Part shown: in pieces, positions 1-11,507 of the stretch
Layout: each line of letters begins with the position of its first letter
Numbering within the stretch: the first letter of the stretch is position 1
Assembly: GCF_000002865.3 (NCBI RefSeq)
Contig: NW_001865050.1
Span: forward strand, 397,098-461,097
DNA from: Monosiga brevicollis MX1
Lineage: Eukaryota; Opisthokonta; Choanoflagellata; Craspedida; Salpingoecidae
Reading direction: 5' to 3'
Length of the DNA: 64,000 bases
Notes under the pieces: model-generated
Seen by the model: only the letters and a program-made list of their open reading frames with translations
Told to the model about the DNA's origin: nothing
The model's database searches: none
Program-made: the position numbers and the translations under genes

Positions 1-2926
1 TCTGTTGCTGCTGCGGTCGCTGCGGCCGGTGCCGCCGTGAGGGCCAGCAGAAGACGCGCGTGGCCGCTGCCCCTGTCCCAGCGGCCCCCAACAGCGAACG
101 CCACGTCATGACCAACCCGCTGTTCAAGGGTGAAGCCCAGTCAGTGGCCATTGATGGCCTTTTTGATTCCTCGACAGACCACATGGGAACGCAAAGCAAA
201 AGCACCTTCCTGACGCTCAACAATTTTTCCGCTGCTGCTGTCGATACGGACGAAACTCGCCAGCTACAGCTGAGCGGTACTGGTACGTCTATGCTGTGTG
301 TGCCCTTGCTTTTTTGGCCTCTAGCCCCAATCACGACCAGTATGATCATCGCCCGCTTGGCCTCTGATCGCTCATGGGCCGCGTGTGTTCGCGACGGTGT
401 GCTCGTTTAGATGGCAACGATCAGACAGCGGACGATGTAGATGTGACATTTGATTTAGATGCCGTGGCAGATAGCGCGTTGCAATCTCAGGATACCGCGT
501 TTGCCACGACAACCGCCCCCGCGGGCATGCCCGAATATGACTCAGCTGTCCAGGATGTCGACGCCGACAATTATGGCACCGTGACAGACCTCGCACCCCA
601 AGGCACCGGTAGCGTGGCTACCCTCAGGGATCGTTTCAACTCGACCAGCGGTCATACCAACGAGGCTATGTCTCCGGGGAGTGCCATCCCACAAACTGGG
701 GGCGTGGTGGTGGAAGAAGAATACGTAACCATGGAGGATGCCAACCGCCCCAGCGGCTCGACTGATTTCGGCTTTGGCATGCCGACCGACTTTGACAACC
801 ATGCGAGCCAGGATGTTGTCGTCGAGGAAGAATATGTGACCATGGACGACGCTAACCGACCCACAGAGCCAGGATTGCCTCCTCCGCCGGCAGTGACCAG
901 TCGTGAACCTGCAGCCGCCCCTGTGCCATCTCGAGAAATTGTTGAGGATCTCCTTGAGGATGAGTATGTGACCATGGAGGATGCGCACCGTCCACCCGCT
1001 CCAATGCAATCCGCACCCCACACGCCCGTGTCTCCAGCATCGAATCCAAATAGCGCTGCTGGCTCGGGCAGCGGTGTTGTACCGGTGCGCAGCAGCGACG
1101 AGGATGGTTATGCGCCTCTGCCTCCTCCCAAGGCTGTCAGCGTGAGCGTGAGCGCCGTTTCCACCCCACCCAGCACCCCCAGTGCGCTCTCTCGCTCACA
1201 GTCGGTCGCAAGCACCCCCTCCAACTTTGCGCGCGGTCAGTCTGCCAGCCGCACCGCTGCAGCAGGACCTTGATTGATTTTGTACTCACTCAATTGCTCA
1301 TGCAATTCATCCAACCCAGAGTCTTCGCGCATGTCAAAGCGTGACTCGCGATCTCGCGAGATTGCCCGACAGGCTCGCGAAGCTGCCATGAAGGCAGCTG
1401 CTGTTAAAGCCGCCAACGAGGTATGTGCACCGGCCCTCTTGACCTGCCAGCCCATTGTTGTAACTACAGACCCCTCCTCACCAATATTGAACCCGGTGTT
1501 CGTGGGCTTTGGATTCGGTCTGTACAGGCAAAGCGGCTGCGTCATCCTCGCGAATGGAGCTTCAACGAATGCGTCAAATGGCTCAAGTTTCATGGTTTTG
1601 CGGATTTTGTGGACACCTTTTACAATAATGGATTTGAGGGTAGCCACCTTGTTCTTCTGCAGGTTAGCATGCAATACCCGCTTGGGTCAGTGGCCAGCCT
1701 TCCTCGCGCCTTCTCATCTGGCTGTGTGACCTCGGCCATCATCAGGCCCAGTCCTTTGCTGGCATGCGTACCCACACACCCGAGCGTGTTCGGGAGCTTA
1801 TCGACAAGATTGCAGAGCTCAAGGCCGTACGTCGCTTGCTTTGCTGTCAGACATGGGACTGGAGAGAGAGAGATGACAAGGGTGATTCAGAACCTTTCGA
1901 GCGTTGAATTTGCCCTATTCACATCGTGTTGTTTTGTTTGTTTGTTTTTGTTTTTTTTTTGTCTGTTCTGTTCTGGGGGCTGTGGCGCGTGTGTGACATG
2001 ACTACAGGCTGGAGCTTGGACGCCGCCGAGCGAGGAGGAAGGAGATTTGACATTGGCTCCGCTTGAAGAGGAAGCCCCGCCAATCGAGCTGCCGCCGGTG
2101 TTGCCCCTGACCACGGATTTGAACCCAACAGTCGAGGCCAGCGTGTCCAATATGGACCCCGAAGCTTTGGACATGGCTCGCGTCCAATACTTTTTAACAC
2201 AAGAGCTGGGTCGCGAGCGCTCGGAGCTCATGCTTAACCACGGCAAAGTGGCAGATGGCATGTTTTTAATCCGCGAGTCCAAGACACGCGCCGGCACTTA
2301 TGTTTTGACCATGGCCCATGCGGGCACCATTCATCACTTTCCGATTGAGCGCACCCCGACCAACCGGCTCAAGACCAACAATGGCCATCAATTTGCTGAT
2401 TGGGAGGTGCGCATCACGCCCCGGCGCTGCCTGATGTGGTCGCCTTTGAGGGCCCTACTTGGTTTTTTTTTTTTTTTTGTTGTTTTTTTTTGTTTTTTGT
2501 TTGTTTGTTTGTTTTTTCTTTTTCTTTTTCTTTTTCTTTTTCTTTTTCTTTTTCTTTTTCTTTTTCTTTTTCTTTTTCTTTTTCTTTTTCTTTTCTTTTT
2601 CTTTTTCTTTTTCTTTTTCTTTTTCTTTCCTTCCCTGCACCTTGACTATATGGTTGTTGCATTTGGTGTGATTGTTTCTTGATTTGCTTTTATCCTCGTT
2701 GCCTTGTTTGTCGCGCCTACTCGAAGCTTCTCGTACTCACGTCTGCATCGATTCCGTCCTTTGATGACAACAGGAGCTGGTTCACTTTTTCAAAACAAAG
2801 GACCGTGAGGGACTCCCGTGCCGCTTGACGCAGGCCTGCTCATCGTATGACCACATGCTGACCATGCCAGCCACAACGACGCAGGCTCCGAACGATGAGC
2901 AATTCGGCTTTGGTGGTGGGTTTTGA
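1..2926 (+). CDS. SAM + SH2 protein with three YVTM tyrosine motifs, 5'-partial
   Basis: The gene begins upstream of the window. Exons consistent in phase are 1-282, 411-1235, 1320-1420, 1528-1662, 1752-1826, 2008-2406 and 2774-2926 (stop TGA). The visible N-terminus is a cysteine run followed by basic residues (CCCCGRCGRCRRE), which looks like the cytoplasmic side of a membrane segment, so the missing part may hold a TM and ectodomain (inference). Exon 2 carries three near-identical EYVTM[ED]DA[NH]RP units, each a YxxM motif of the kind bound by PI3K p85 SH2 domains, plus DEDGYAPLPPP and other tyrosines in acidic context. Exons 4-5 encode a SAM domain (EWSFNECVKWLKFHGFADFV). Exons 6-7 encode an SH2 domain with FLIRES, containing the phosphotyrosine-binding arginine; an intron splits it after ADWE. 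Phosphotyrosine signalling adaptor or receptor tail is a confident role class; the ligand is unknown. Confidence 0.82.
2462..2630 (+). repeat. T-rich and (TTTTTC)n tract inside the SH2 intron
   Basis: A poly-T stretch is followed by more than fifteen TTTTTC units. It fills most of intron 2407-2773 of the SAM/SH2 gene and acts as an oversized pyrimidine tract ahead of the acceptor at 2773. It gives spurious poly-Phe/Ser and poly-Lys/Glu reading frames on the two strands. Confidence 0.95.
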
Positions 2927-3615
2927 ATGCTTTGGTCTATCGCACATTATCAAAACTGGTCTAGAGGTATCGTACCTAACCGCGGACATTGGTTGCATGG
3001 GTGTAGATGAAACGTATGCTGCAATTTAGGGCCCCCCTTTTTTTTCGCACTTGTGACTTGATGCATGCATTCGCTGAATGCTTTCACACCTGTAGCGACT
3101 CCCCTCTCCATCCTGTACTTATATAGACCGCCAGACCCATGATACTGACACGAGCATTTGATTTTCATGCATGGGCCAAAGGAAATCCCCAATTGACATG
3201 GCAAATGAATGCAGACAATGTGTGGCTTGCTTGAACGTTTCTTGGTCGTTGGTTGGTTGGTTGGTTGGTTGATTCGACGTCAAAGGTGGCGTTGGTTAGT
3301 TTTCTGATTGAATTATAAATCGCCACTCGGGGGCATCAGCAGCCAAAGAAAGACGGCCGATCACAAAGATGACACCACAAGACTGGTGCAACAAGCCATT
3401 TCTAAAGACGGCCTGCTCACGCATAATAGTAAATCAAATACGATAGGCATTGCTTCACACAAAATAAACAGCAACACCTCAGTGGACAACAGCACTCGGC
3501 GCGGTCACACCACTGATGGAAACTAATTAGCCCTTCAAACCATTGCTGGCACATACAAAGTACATCACGCACAGCGTGCTTGGGCCCTCGCCAATCTTTT
3601 ACTTGGGGAGCACGC
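2927..3615. other. Convergent intergenic region
   Basis: This is the shared 3' flank of the SAM/SH2 gene and the bZIP gene on the other strand. It contains a short GGTT repeat (about 3247-3272) and no supported coding or RNA gene. Confidence 0.7.
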
Positions 3616-5103
3616 TTATGCTTGAGCACTGGCCTGGCCGACGGCAATCATGGGCACGGCTTCTGAAGCCGTGAAGGTGGGCAGATCTGGAGCTTCGTCG
3701 GTATTCTCATCGAGTTCGGCACTGCGGTTGATGTTGTGAAAAGCGGTATGGAGGTGCTCCATCGAGGCCTCTGTGGATGGAGCCGTGTTCATGGCTGCAA
3801 TGGCTTGACCCAATTCATCAATCACGGTGCGAGCAAGGCGCTCATCGGCAGCCGACTGAGCAGAAGAAGCGGGGGGGACGGGACTGGCATGTGAGCCTGG
3901 ATGGCGCACGTAGTCGGCATCTCCATCACCATCTAGGTCCATAAGACCCGCGGGACCGGGGCCAAACGCAAGGGTGCGAGCTTGAAAGCCCTTGACCGAG
4001 TCGGTGGTGGGGGCAAAGGGTTGGAACGGGGTGGGACCACCCAATTCCAGGCCCCCCGAACCAACAAGGTCCGCCGGAAAGAGCAGGGAGAAGCAAAGGC
4101 CGACGAGCATGAGAGCAGTACCAGCAGTAGCACTACCACCGCCGGTAGCACGTGCAAGGCGAGCGTGGAGCTCGTTGATTTGCTCCATCAAATTCGAGTT
4201 TTGGCGCTCGAGCGACGAGACACGCGTCTTGAGGCTGCGGTTGTTGGTCATGGCCGACTTGACCTTGTCCTCAAGTTGAGAAAGATATTCCTTGCGGCGC
4301 TTGCGCGAGTCCTGAGCGGAGATCTTGTTCTTGACTTTTCGGCGCACCTTCTTGAGCTCCTTCTCCTCGGCCTTGGTCAGAGCCCGATCCTTGGGCAGCT
4401 TGAAGCCTTCACGCTCGACCAGGCGCCGCTCTTCCGCAGTCATGTCCTCATAAAAATTGGGCTTGGAGCGCTTGGCAAAGGGGCGCTTGGCCAGCTCGCG
4501 TTTGCCAGCACGCGGCACACACACCTCGGCCTCAACGGTGGCATCCACCTCATCCTCGCCAAGGTGAACGGCAAAATGACCCGCCGCGCTGCTCAGCGCC
4601 TCCGATCCAGAGGAGTGGTCGGAAGCATGGCCACTGTCCTCGTCAGAGAAAACACTGCTGGCTTGCTCGTGCTCCAGTGTGGGTGAGGTATGGGCGCTTT
4701 CCGAATACAAAGCTGCATGCGCATTCATGGTCGCGGCATCGAGATGAAACTGGGTCGTCTGAGAATCACCTGGCAGCTCTGCCTCCAGAACCAGGTCGTC
4801 AATTCCAGCAATCCCATCAAGATTCATCGAGCCGGCCAGCAGAGTATCGTCCTGTTGGCTAGTACTGGCGCGGTTTGAAGCGCCCGCCATGGTGCCAGGC
4901 TCCAAATCATAATCACCCATGTTCAGCGCGTCATGCGCACCGTCAACCGATCCTTCTTGCTCGAGTGCGGCAAAGGTGGTGGAAAGGGTACCGGGAGTGA
5001 AAACAACGAGTTCGCTGTCATTAACAGCCTCAAGCTCAGCACCCATGTCCACGTCCACGTCCAACATGGGCAGAGAAAGCACGTCTGAGAGCGGCGCCGC
5101 CAT
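3616..5103 (-). CDS. CREB3/OASIS-type bZIP transcription factor with membrane segment
   Basis: One uninterrupted reading frame of about 495 residues from ATG at 5103 (an in-frame ATG at 5139 is possible but less likely). The N-terminal half is acidic and Ser-rich, like an activation domain. The bZIP lies in the middle: a basic region with NKISAQDSRKRRKEYLSQLE, typical of the CREB3/CREB3L subfamily, then a leucine zipper (VSSLERQNSNLMEQINELH). A hydrophobic stretch follows at once (AGTALMLVGLCFSLLFP), the layout of ER-anchored factors released by Site-1/Site-2 proteases. The roughly 150-residue tail would be lumenal. No clean RxxL Site-1 site was identified right after the membrane segment. 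The lack of introns is unusual next to its neighbours. Family is confident; regulated proteolysis is inference. Confidence 0.85.
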   Translation of the reverse strand: MAAPLSDVLSLPMLDVDVDMGAELEAVNDSELVVFTPGTLSTTFAALEQEGSVDGAHDALNMGDYDLEPGTMAGASNRASTSQQDDTLLAGSMNLDGIAGIDDLVLEAELPGDSQTTQFHLDAATMNAHAALYSESAHTSPTLEHEQASSVFSDEDSGHASDHSSGSEALSSAAGHFAVHLGEDEVDATVEAEVCVPRAGKRELAKRPFAKRSKPNFYEDMTAEERRLVEREGFKLPKDRALTKAEEKELKKVRRKVKNKISAQDSRKRRKEYLSQLEDKVKSAMTNNRSLKTRVSSLERQNSNLMEQINELHARLARATGGGSATAGTALMLVGLCFSLLFPADLVGSGGLELGGPTPFQPFAPTTDSVKGFQARTLAFGPGPAGLMDLDGDGDADYVRHPGSHASPVPPASSAQSAADERLARTVIDELGQAIAAMNTAPSTEASMEHLHTAFHNINRSAELDENTDEAPDLPTFTASEAVPMIAVGQASAQA

Positions 5104-5843
5104 CGCGTCGGTTGCGGGTTGCGGATAACAAGAGCACAACGTTGCAAGTCGCTTCGGAAAATGTGTCGGTCAAAAGAATGCGAGCACAATCACTATCGGT
5201 CGTTCAAGCACCTAGCGTGTGCCACTGCCACGACCAAGGTCACCTCGTCGCTCACAAACTCGACAAAAGTATTGATATCTTAATCTCTGTCTGTGCCACG
5301 CGTCGTCCTCTGGTCGTCTGGTCGTTCGAGCAGATGCAAATGCAATAAAATACCACCACAAGCCTCATCCGCCACCACAGCCACACACACACATAACGTG
5401 CAGCTCAAAGCCGTGCTCTTTGTCGTCAGTTTCACGCCAACACGGCACATTGCCTGCTGGGGCACTTTTCGGGAGGCTTTGTGGGAGGTGACGCGTCTTC
5501 TTTTAGATCTTTCCCCTAAAAGTGGCTAAATCCAGGTACGTGTGTTTATTTACGAGAATAGGTGACGTGGACAAACAGGTCGCACCCACTTTATGTGATG
5601 TGATGTGATGATGTGCTTGGTTGGCAGTTGAGAAGGCTTGACCTGCCAACTTTGGCTTTTTTAATGTCAGAACGTCATACAATTGATTCTTGGGGGATCA
5701 TCACGGCAGCAGACGAATTCGCCCATAGGTGCAAAAAGAGGTGAGGGGTCGACGCGTCGCGTGTGCGCGCATCAACAGGGGCCACAAGTGACGGGCACAG
5801 TTTAGGAACACAACACTGGCAAAGACAAAGTTCTGTTCTTGAT
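5104..5843. promoter_or_regulatory. Upstream region of the bZIP gene
   Basis: Lies between the 5' end of the bZIP gene and the 3' end of DRC7, both on the minus strand. It holds a short CA run (5384-5395) and a TGATG repeat (5597-5613). No gene is supported, and no specific motif can be named as a promoter element. Confidence 0.4.
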
Positions 5844-8800
5844 TCAAGCGAGCACAGCCTCGTCAAGGAACGGTGCCAGGCGCGGGTCGCTGCGCAGTTG
5901 CCGTTCCAGCGCCGCATAGCGTTCTGCCGCGGCTGCCTTGTGGTTTTTGAGGCGCTGCATGGCAATTCAGGCAAAGATAGGACAGACAGCCATTAGACCG
6001 TATGTGCAAAGAGCTTCTTTCTTTTTGGAGAAGGGGGGGGGGGGGGGGGGGGGTAAAAAAATTNNNNNNNNNNNNNNNNNNNNNNNNNNNNNNNNNNNNN
6101 NNNNNNNNNNNNNTGGGGGGGGGGGGTAGAAAAGTCCAGCGTGCGCCCGCCAGACAGACTGACGCAGACCGACAGACAAACGGCCCCGGAACCAATCACC
6201 AAGTGCCATACCTGAGCCAGGATCTTAATGCGAAAGTTGGCTTCAGCGCAAAAGTTGACGTATTCCTCCTCCTGGTCCCGGCTCAACGAGGCCTGATGTT
6301 GTTTGAACCACTCCTGTTTCTCCTGCAGGGCCCGCTGCTCGCGCTCTGTCCAACTCTTAATGAGGCGCGCCCGCTCCACCGCCCGGTCCTAACCCACCAT
6401 TATCATCCACCCATCAAAATCAGACACGGTTGGCTCACGAGACCAACAACCAAATGGCAAATGATATTGCCACACTCCCGGGGAAGGGACGGATTCTCGG
6501 AATGCAATGGCACCAGGCGATGCAAACGTACCGTCAGGTCTTTGAGACAAGCATCCCGCACTTTGGCGGCCAACGTAGAGTCCAAGTTCGCCGGATCTGC
6601 CAGCTGTTGTAAAAAGGGAGCAAGGTAATCGGCAGCTTGGCGCTCTTGGCGCTCGCGCTCCTCTTGTGCATGATGCTCCTTCTCAATGCGCTGGCGTCGT
6701 GCAGCCTCATTGCGCATTGTGTCGTAGAAGCTCACTTGCAAATTGATCTTGGCCTCATGGTCTCGCATCATGCTCAACATGGCAACCGTCTCCTCCACGT
6801 TGGCACGAATCTCCTGGCGACACTTTTGCTCCATCTTCAAGCACTGCAGAGGCCAGCCCAAGACAAAGTGCCGACTCAGCTATGACCTAGGCCTGTCCAG
6901 CCTCCTGCCTGCATTCATGGACTGATCGAGCTGGCAAGCCCCAAGTGCCCTGCTCAAAGCTAGAGCGACCGCGCTTCGCCCTTGACAGCTGCACGCACCT
7001 TGGACAGCAACTCATAAATCTCAAAGTTGCGGAGACGTGGACGATCCTTGCCCGGGTGATATTGATCAACAAACTCGCGCGTCACTGCCGGAATCGTCTA
7101 TGCAAACACGTGCCACCACAATTCAAAGGCAAGCTCCGTCAAGGCTCCGAGCGCTCCAAATACACCGGGTACGCGGTAGCCACGAAGACCTCGCCGCACT
7201 CTTTACATTGCACGGCGGCCAGCTGACGGCTCTGGACCGATCGATAGAAAGCGTGCAAGATGCGCAACGAGATGGGAACACCATACGCACCTGATTGGGT
7301 CCAAGCGGTGGTTTTTCCAGTTCGATGGTCGCAGTAGACATTTCCGACTTTTTGCGAAAGTAACGAATGTGAAAGGCATCGGCTGTGTATGACACCTCCT
7401 CAATGTCATCGTGTTCGTCCACATCAGGATCCCGCGCATAGCGTTCAACGATCATGGCCACCCGCTTGGTCACAGCCTCGACCTTGCTATCCGCCGTAAT
7501 CCTGCCACATCATCGCCACCAAGCACACCCCAAGCAGCCAAACCAAGATCAGTGTCTTAGCCCATGACCCCACGCGCACAGAGTTCCAAAGGCCCTCGCA
7601 TCGGGTGACCAGGCATCTCATCCAATACGTACAGAGGCCGGTTTTGGGGCGCATCAAACACGATTTGACGCATAACCAGGCGATCAAAGCGCGACTTGTA
7701 GCTCTCCAGGAGCTAACCACAAGAAAGATCCCGACGTACGCACGCACGCACACGTCAGAGCACATGCACAGACACATGCACAGACGCACAATCCGGATCG
7801 CTGAGGGACGATACGAGGTGCACGAGGCAGCAAGAAGCCGGCTCACCTCGTCGCGAGTTTCAACGCGGCGCAAAGCACCATCTGCTCGCGTTTCCACGTA
7901 AAAGCGCACTTCACGCATGGGATTTGCACCAAGCTTCTGGCGGTGCTCGCGCACTTGGTAGGGATGCCCGGGCAGGTAAAAATCCGCTTTGGTCGCACCC
8001 GCCTGCATGTTACAATGTGCAAGGCGGAAACCATGAGTCAATCTGCCCGAATCCCACCCAGAGTCAAGCCGGGAGCAAGGGCCACACCCACCGAACTCTC
8101 TGCTGGCGTCTCGGTTCGGCGCAGGAGCAGGTCTTGGCGATGCTTGAAGGTGCTGGTCACCGTCTTGACCTGTTCCAGCTTGCTATTCTCGTACGCCGTC
8201 ACCCTAAAGTGGCCCAAGCCGCCAAACCATTCCCGAAGCACACACCGCACACGCACATCTCATTGGTAAGTGGAGCACTACCACAAGGCCGCACCGATCG
8301 CCGGCGTGGTATCAGCTAAGCACGTACTTGCGAACCAAGCCGTTTTCGTTGAGGTATTCGGCGTAAAGCTCAATGACGCTGTCCGTGGTGAGGACCTTGC
8401 GCTTCCCTTGTGGGCATTGCGTTTGATAGTCACGCGGCTCCAGTGCCAGAGGTTCCACCCACGATGGAGCACACTCAACATCCATCAGTTCTGGGTCACG
8501 CTGCAACACCTCGGCGCGCGGCAGGCGCGAGGCTTCGGGAGTGGGAAACTGTAATTGGAACACCTCTGGTGAGAAATTAGCCCTCCTTGCGCGCTGTGAC
8601 TTGAATCCAGACTCTGGGCCTTGGCCGTGGTCTCCAGCCCCAGCAGTCTTGGTCGCACTCCGATTTTGCAAATACGTGCAAGACCCCCCCCCCCCCACCT
8701 CCAACGGAATGGCAGAGTCAGAGAACCACATCGACAAAAAATAAAACTTACCACATATTCCCAATGTGCGCTGTCTTGCAGGTCATACATCATGTGTTGC

Positions 8801-9423
8801 AACCCTTCGTGATTCGGCTGCATGTTGACATACAGATTGCTATGGTTGAAGCACAAACCAACGATCAAACGTGAGTTTCGAACATGGATATGCATCACAT
8901 GCCGTGCAGGCCAAGCAACCCATCCGCAACATCTGCACATGAGGCACTCAGCTAAGACGCACGTTGAGTTGAACACAAACTCAATGCCCAAATAGTTGGG
9001 ATCCAACACCGAGATGACAGAGCCCGTCACAGGTTCTACCCGACCAATCAACACAAAGCACAATGACAGCGCATCATGAGCTTGAGCAAAAAGTGACACG
9101 AAAATATGTTATCCCTGCCCAGCTCGCCATACCACTGCATGCGAGCTTTGTGGCATCCCGGCACTGCTGCAGCACGACACCCTGTGTCCTTGACCGTCTC
9201 AAAAGAACACCTTACCAATGAAGAAAGCCTCGGCCACGTCCTTTGGACCAGCACAGACGAGAATCCAACTGTGAAGGCGCATGCCAAACAGCTCATCGCT
9301 CATTGGATCTTCATCCGCCGCCGAAGGTGCGCTTGTTGCCTATAAACCGAAAAGGAATGCGATCAGTGATCAACAGGGAAGTATGCGTGGCAGCCAGTGG
9401 GGTATTTGCCCATTCCCAGCCCT

Positions 9424-9456
<33 letters not shown>

Positions 9457-10958
9457 CTGCCCTCACTACACGCGGGCCTTGCGAGCAACAGGGACGGAGA
9501 GGTGGGGGGAGCAAAAACACAGCACCTCATTTGCTTGGGCCTTGGCCTTGGCTGCTCGGCGCGCTGCCATGTCCTTCTCATACTTGGATTGCAGCTTCTC
9601 ATTCAAGTTCAAGGCATACCTATATCACGTTAAGTCCGCGACGTGCCATGGTCAGATGACATTGCACCAACTCCAAAGGGTCCCCCCCCCCCCCTTTTTT
9701 TTCTCGCGCCTGCAAGTGCTTTAGCAGGACTTACTTGTTTGTTTTGACGGCATCGTCGCTGGGTGGGGCCTGAGGCACGCAAGAAGCAGCGGATATAAGC
9801 AAGATCTCCAAAGCTGGCATAAAGAAGGAGCACGTGGTTGAGGCGGCAAACACTACCTTTTGTTCGGGGGCGCGCAGGGGCTTCTCCAAGCGGAAGCGAC
9901 TGTTTGTGGCCACAGTCCTACGCGCCGTGCGTAAAAAGACGCCCAAAAAATGTGAGATCTGAGCGATATGGACATGACCATATTCCCCAGGCCAAAGCAG
10001 GCCAGTTGGATCAGCTGTGCTTGGAGACGTACTTGGTGGCATATCCGAGAACGCCGTAGGCATCATAGCCTGCACCCTGCAAAAGGGAGCACAGCAGAAG
10101 CGACATGTCCAAACTGGTACCATGCTGACGCCACAGCGTGGTGTTGGGCGATTGCAATTGTGCCGGCTAGCGCAAAGTATGGACGGTGATCAGGGAGCAG
10201 TCAAGAATGAGCAGCAGAATGGGCACAGAAAAAGAGGAATGCAGGGAAAAAGACAAACCGGCTTTGTCGGAGTGGCCAGAGGTTCAAAGGTCACGTAGTC
10301 GGCTACAAAACTGCCAATACCATCGTGCGTGGCAAGTTGTGGATAGGGGAGGAGGGTTGGTCGGATAAAAGTGCTGATGAATTTCTGGGAGGTGGCGCGA
10401 CATGGCAAAGTTCAGTGGACGACGACGGTGAAGAGAGTGAGACTGCGATGGTGAGCACTCGTTCCATCAAGCGACCGAGGCGATGGCACGCGCTTGCTAG
10501 AGAAAGCGGGGCAGCCTTGTACCAACCTGCACACCACACTCGTTGTCAAAGATCATGGCAATGGGTCGTCGCTGAGCATAGAGGTTGCTAAACTGGCGGT
10601 GAAAGTTACGGGCATACTGCAGGGTCTCCTTTTCGTGAGTGGTGTTGCTCTTGTAAGTAGCGGGCAGCGCATCAGCGGGACGAGCAGCGCTGCGAAAGGT
10701 GCTGCCTTCGTCAAAGGCGACTTTGGACAGATTGACCTCGATGCCTGCCAGCTGTTGCTCAAGCTCGTCGGCTCCAGCGGCTGGAGTCGAGGCATCAGCC
10801 GCGGTTGTCGCATTGCCATCAGTTTCAGTCGTGTTGCCTTCTGTTTCTTCTGCCACGGCAACAGGCACGACAATGTCCGGTTGGTCCTCTGTCGCCAGCG
10901 CCTCAGCATCGGCCTCTTGGACCAGCACGGCAATATCGACGGCCTCTTCCTCTGCCAT
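5844..10958 (-). CDS. DRC7: Dynein regulatory complex subunit 7 (DRC7/CCDC135)
   Basis: Start ATG at 10958 (MAEEEAVDI), first exon 10527-10958, and last exons 6532-6843, 6212-6388 and 5844-5954 (stop TGA). At least ten further exons lie between. Recognisable DRC7 stretches in order: NECGVQ spliced to KFISTFIRPTLLPYPQL; GAGYDAYGVLGYATKYVS, the transglutaminase-like region; ESYKSRFDRLVMRQIVFD; GATKADFYLPGHPYQVREH; and a C-terminal coiled region rich in Arg, Glu and Gln. The product belongs to the nexin-dynein regulatory complex of the flagellar axoneme, which coordinates dynein arms. The intron between the last two exons contains the 50-N gap at 6064-6113, flanked by poly-G. Introns hold CA, poly-C and poly-G tracts. 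Subunit identity rests on several long matching stretches; exact inner exon limits were not all fixed. Confidence 0.85.
6033..6126. other. 50-N assembly gap flanked by homopolymer G
   Basis: Ns run from 6064 to 6113. The left flank is a long G run then TAAAAAAATT; the right flank is T then a G run. The gap lies wholly inside the last DRC7 intron, so it probably removes no coding sequence. Its length is likely a placeholder. Confidence 0.95.
9426..9454 (+). repeat. (CA)n microsatellite in a DRC7 intron
   Basis: About fourteen CA units between DRC7 exons. Confidence 0.9.
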
Positions 10959-11507
10959 CTTGCCCTTAAGTCAGGGAGCAGCGCCCGGGCCTGATGGGTG
11001 CAAGTGTGACCTGATATATGTGACGCCCAAGGCTAGAGGCTCAACGCCACACCCCTGGTATAATGCCCAAGGGCTATTCCCTGTGCCCTGGAGCTTGAAG
11101 CGATCGAGGAAAGGCACTGGCTGGCCACTCAGCTCTGAGCCACCTCAACGACAAGCAAGACCCCCTCAACGTCTCCAACCCACAACTGTGATTCCACAAC
11201 CGACAAGTCTCTTCAGCCCAAACACTGGCCAAAACCTCACCAAGCTTGAGCCAGATCCCCCCACCACACACACACACCACCAGATCGAGAGAGCGCGAGA
11301 GAGCGAGAGAGCGAGCGAGAGCGAGAGAGTGCGCGCGAGAGAGAGACAGCGCGAGAGAGCGAAAATCCGAGAGTGTGTGTGTGCGGGGACTGTTGTTGCC
11401 AAGACGTCTACGGGATAGTGTAACAAATCTACACTATCCCATTCCCTCACGCACGGAATGTCAGATAAAAGTGGTCGTTGCATTTGTCAGCGTGTTTTTG
11501 ACTCCTG
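10959..11507. promoter_or_regulatory. Divergent intergenic region, DRC7 / rhamnosidase
   Basis: The only stretch between the starts of two divergently transcribed genes, so it must hold both promoters. It contains a purine-rich GAGA/GAGC tract (about 11284-11363) flanked by CA and GT runs. No TATA box or named motif is evident. Confidence 0.5.

Noticed and set aside
2414-2682. Poly-Lys/Glu and poly-Phe/Ser frames
   Set aside because: Translated simple repeat inside an intron.
3982-4686. 234-codon plus-strand frame
   Set aside because: It is the antisense shadow of the bZIP coding exon.
6064-6113. Unusual low-complexity insert
   Set aside because: These are assembly Ns; nothing can be read from them.
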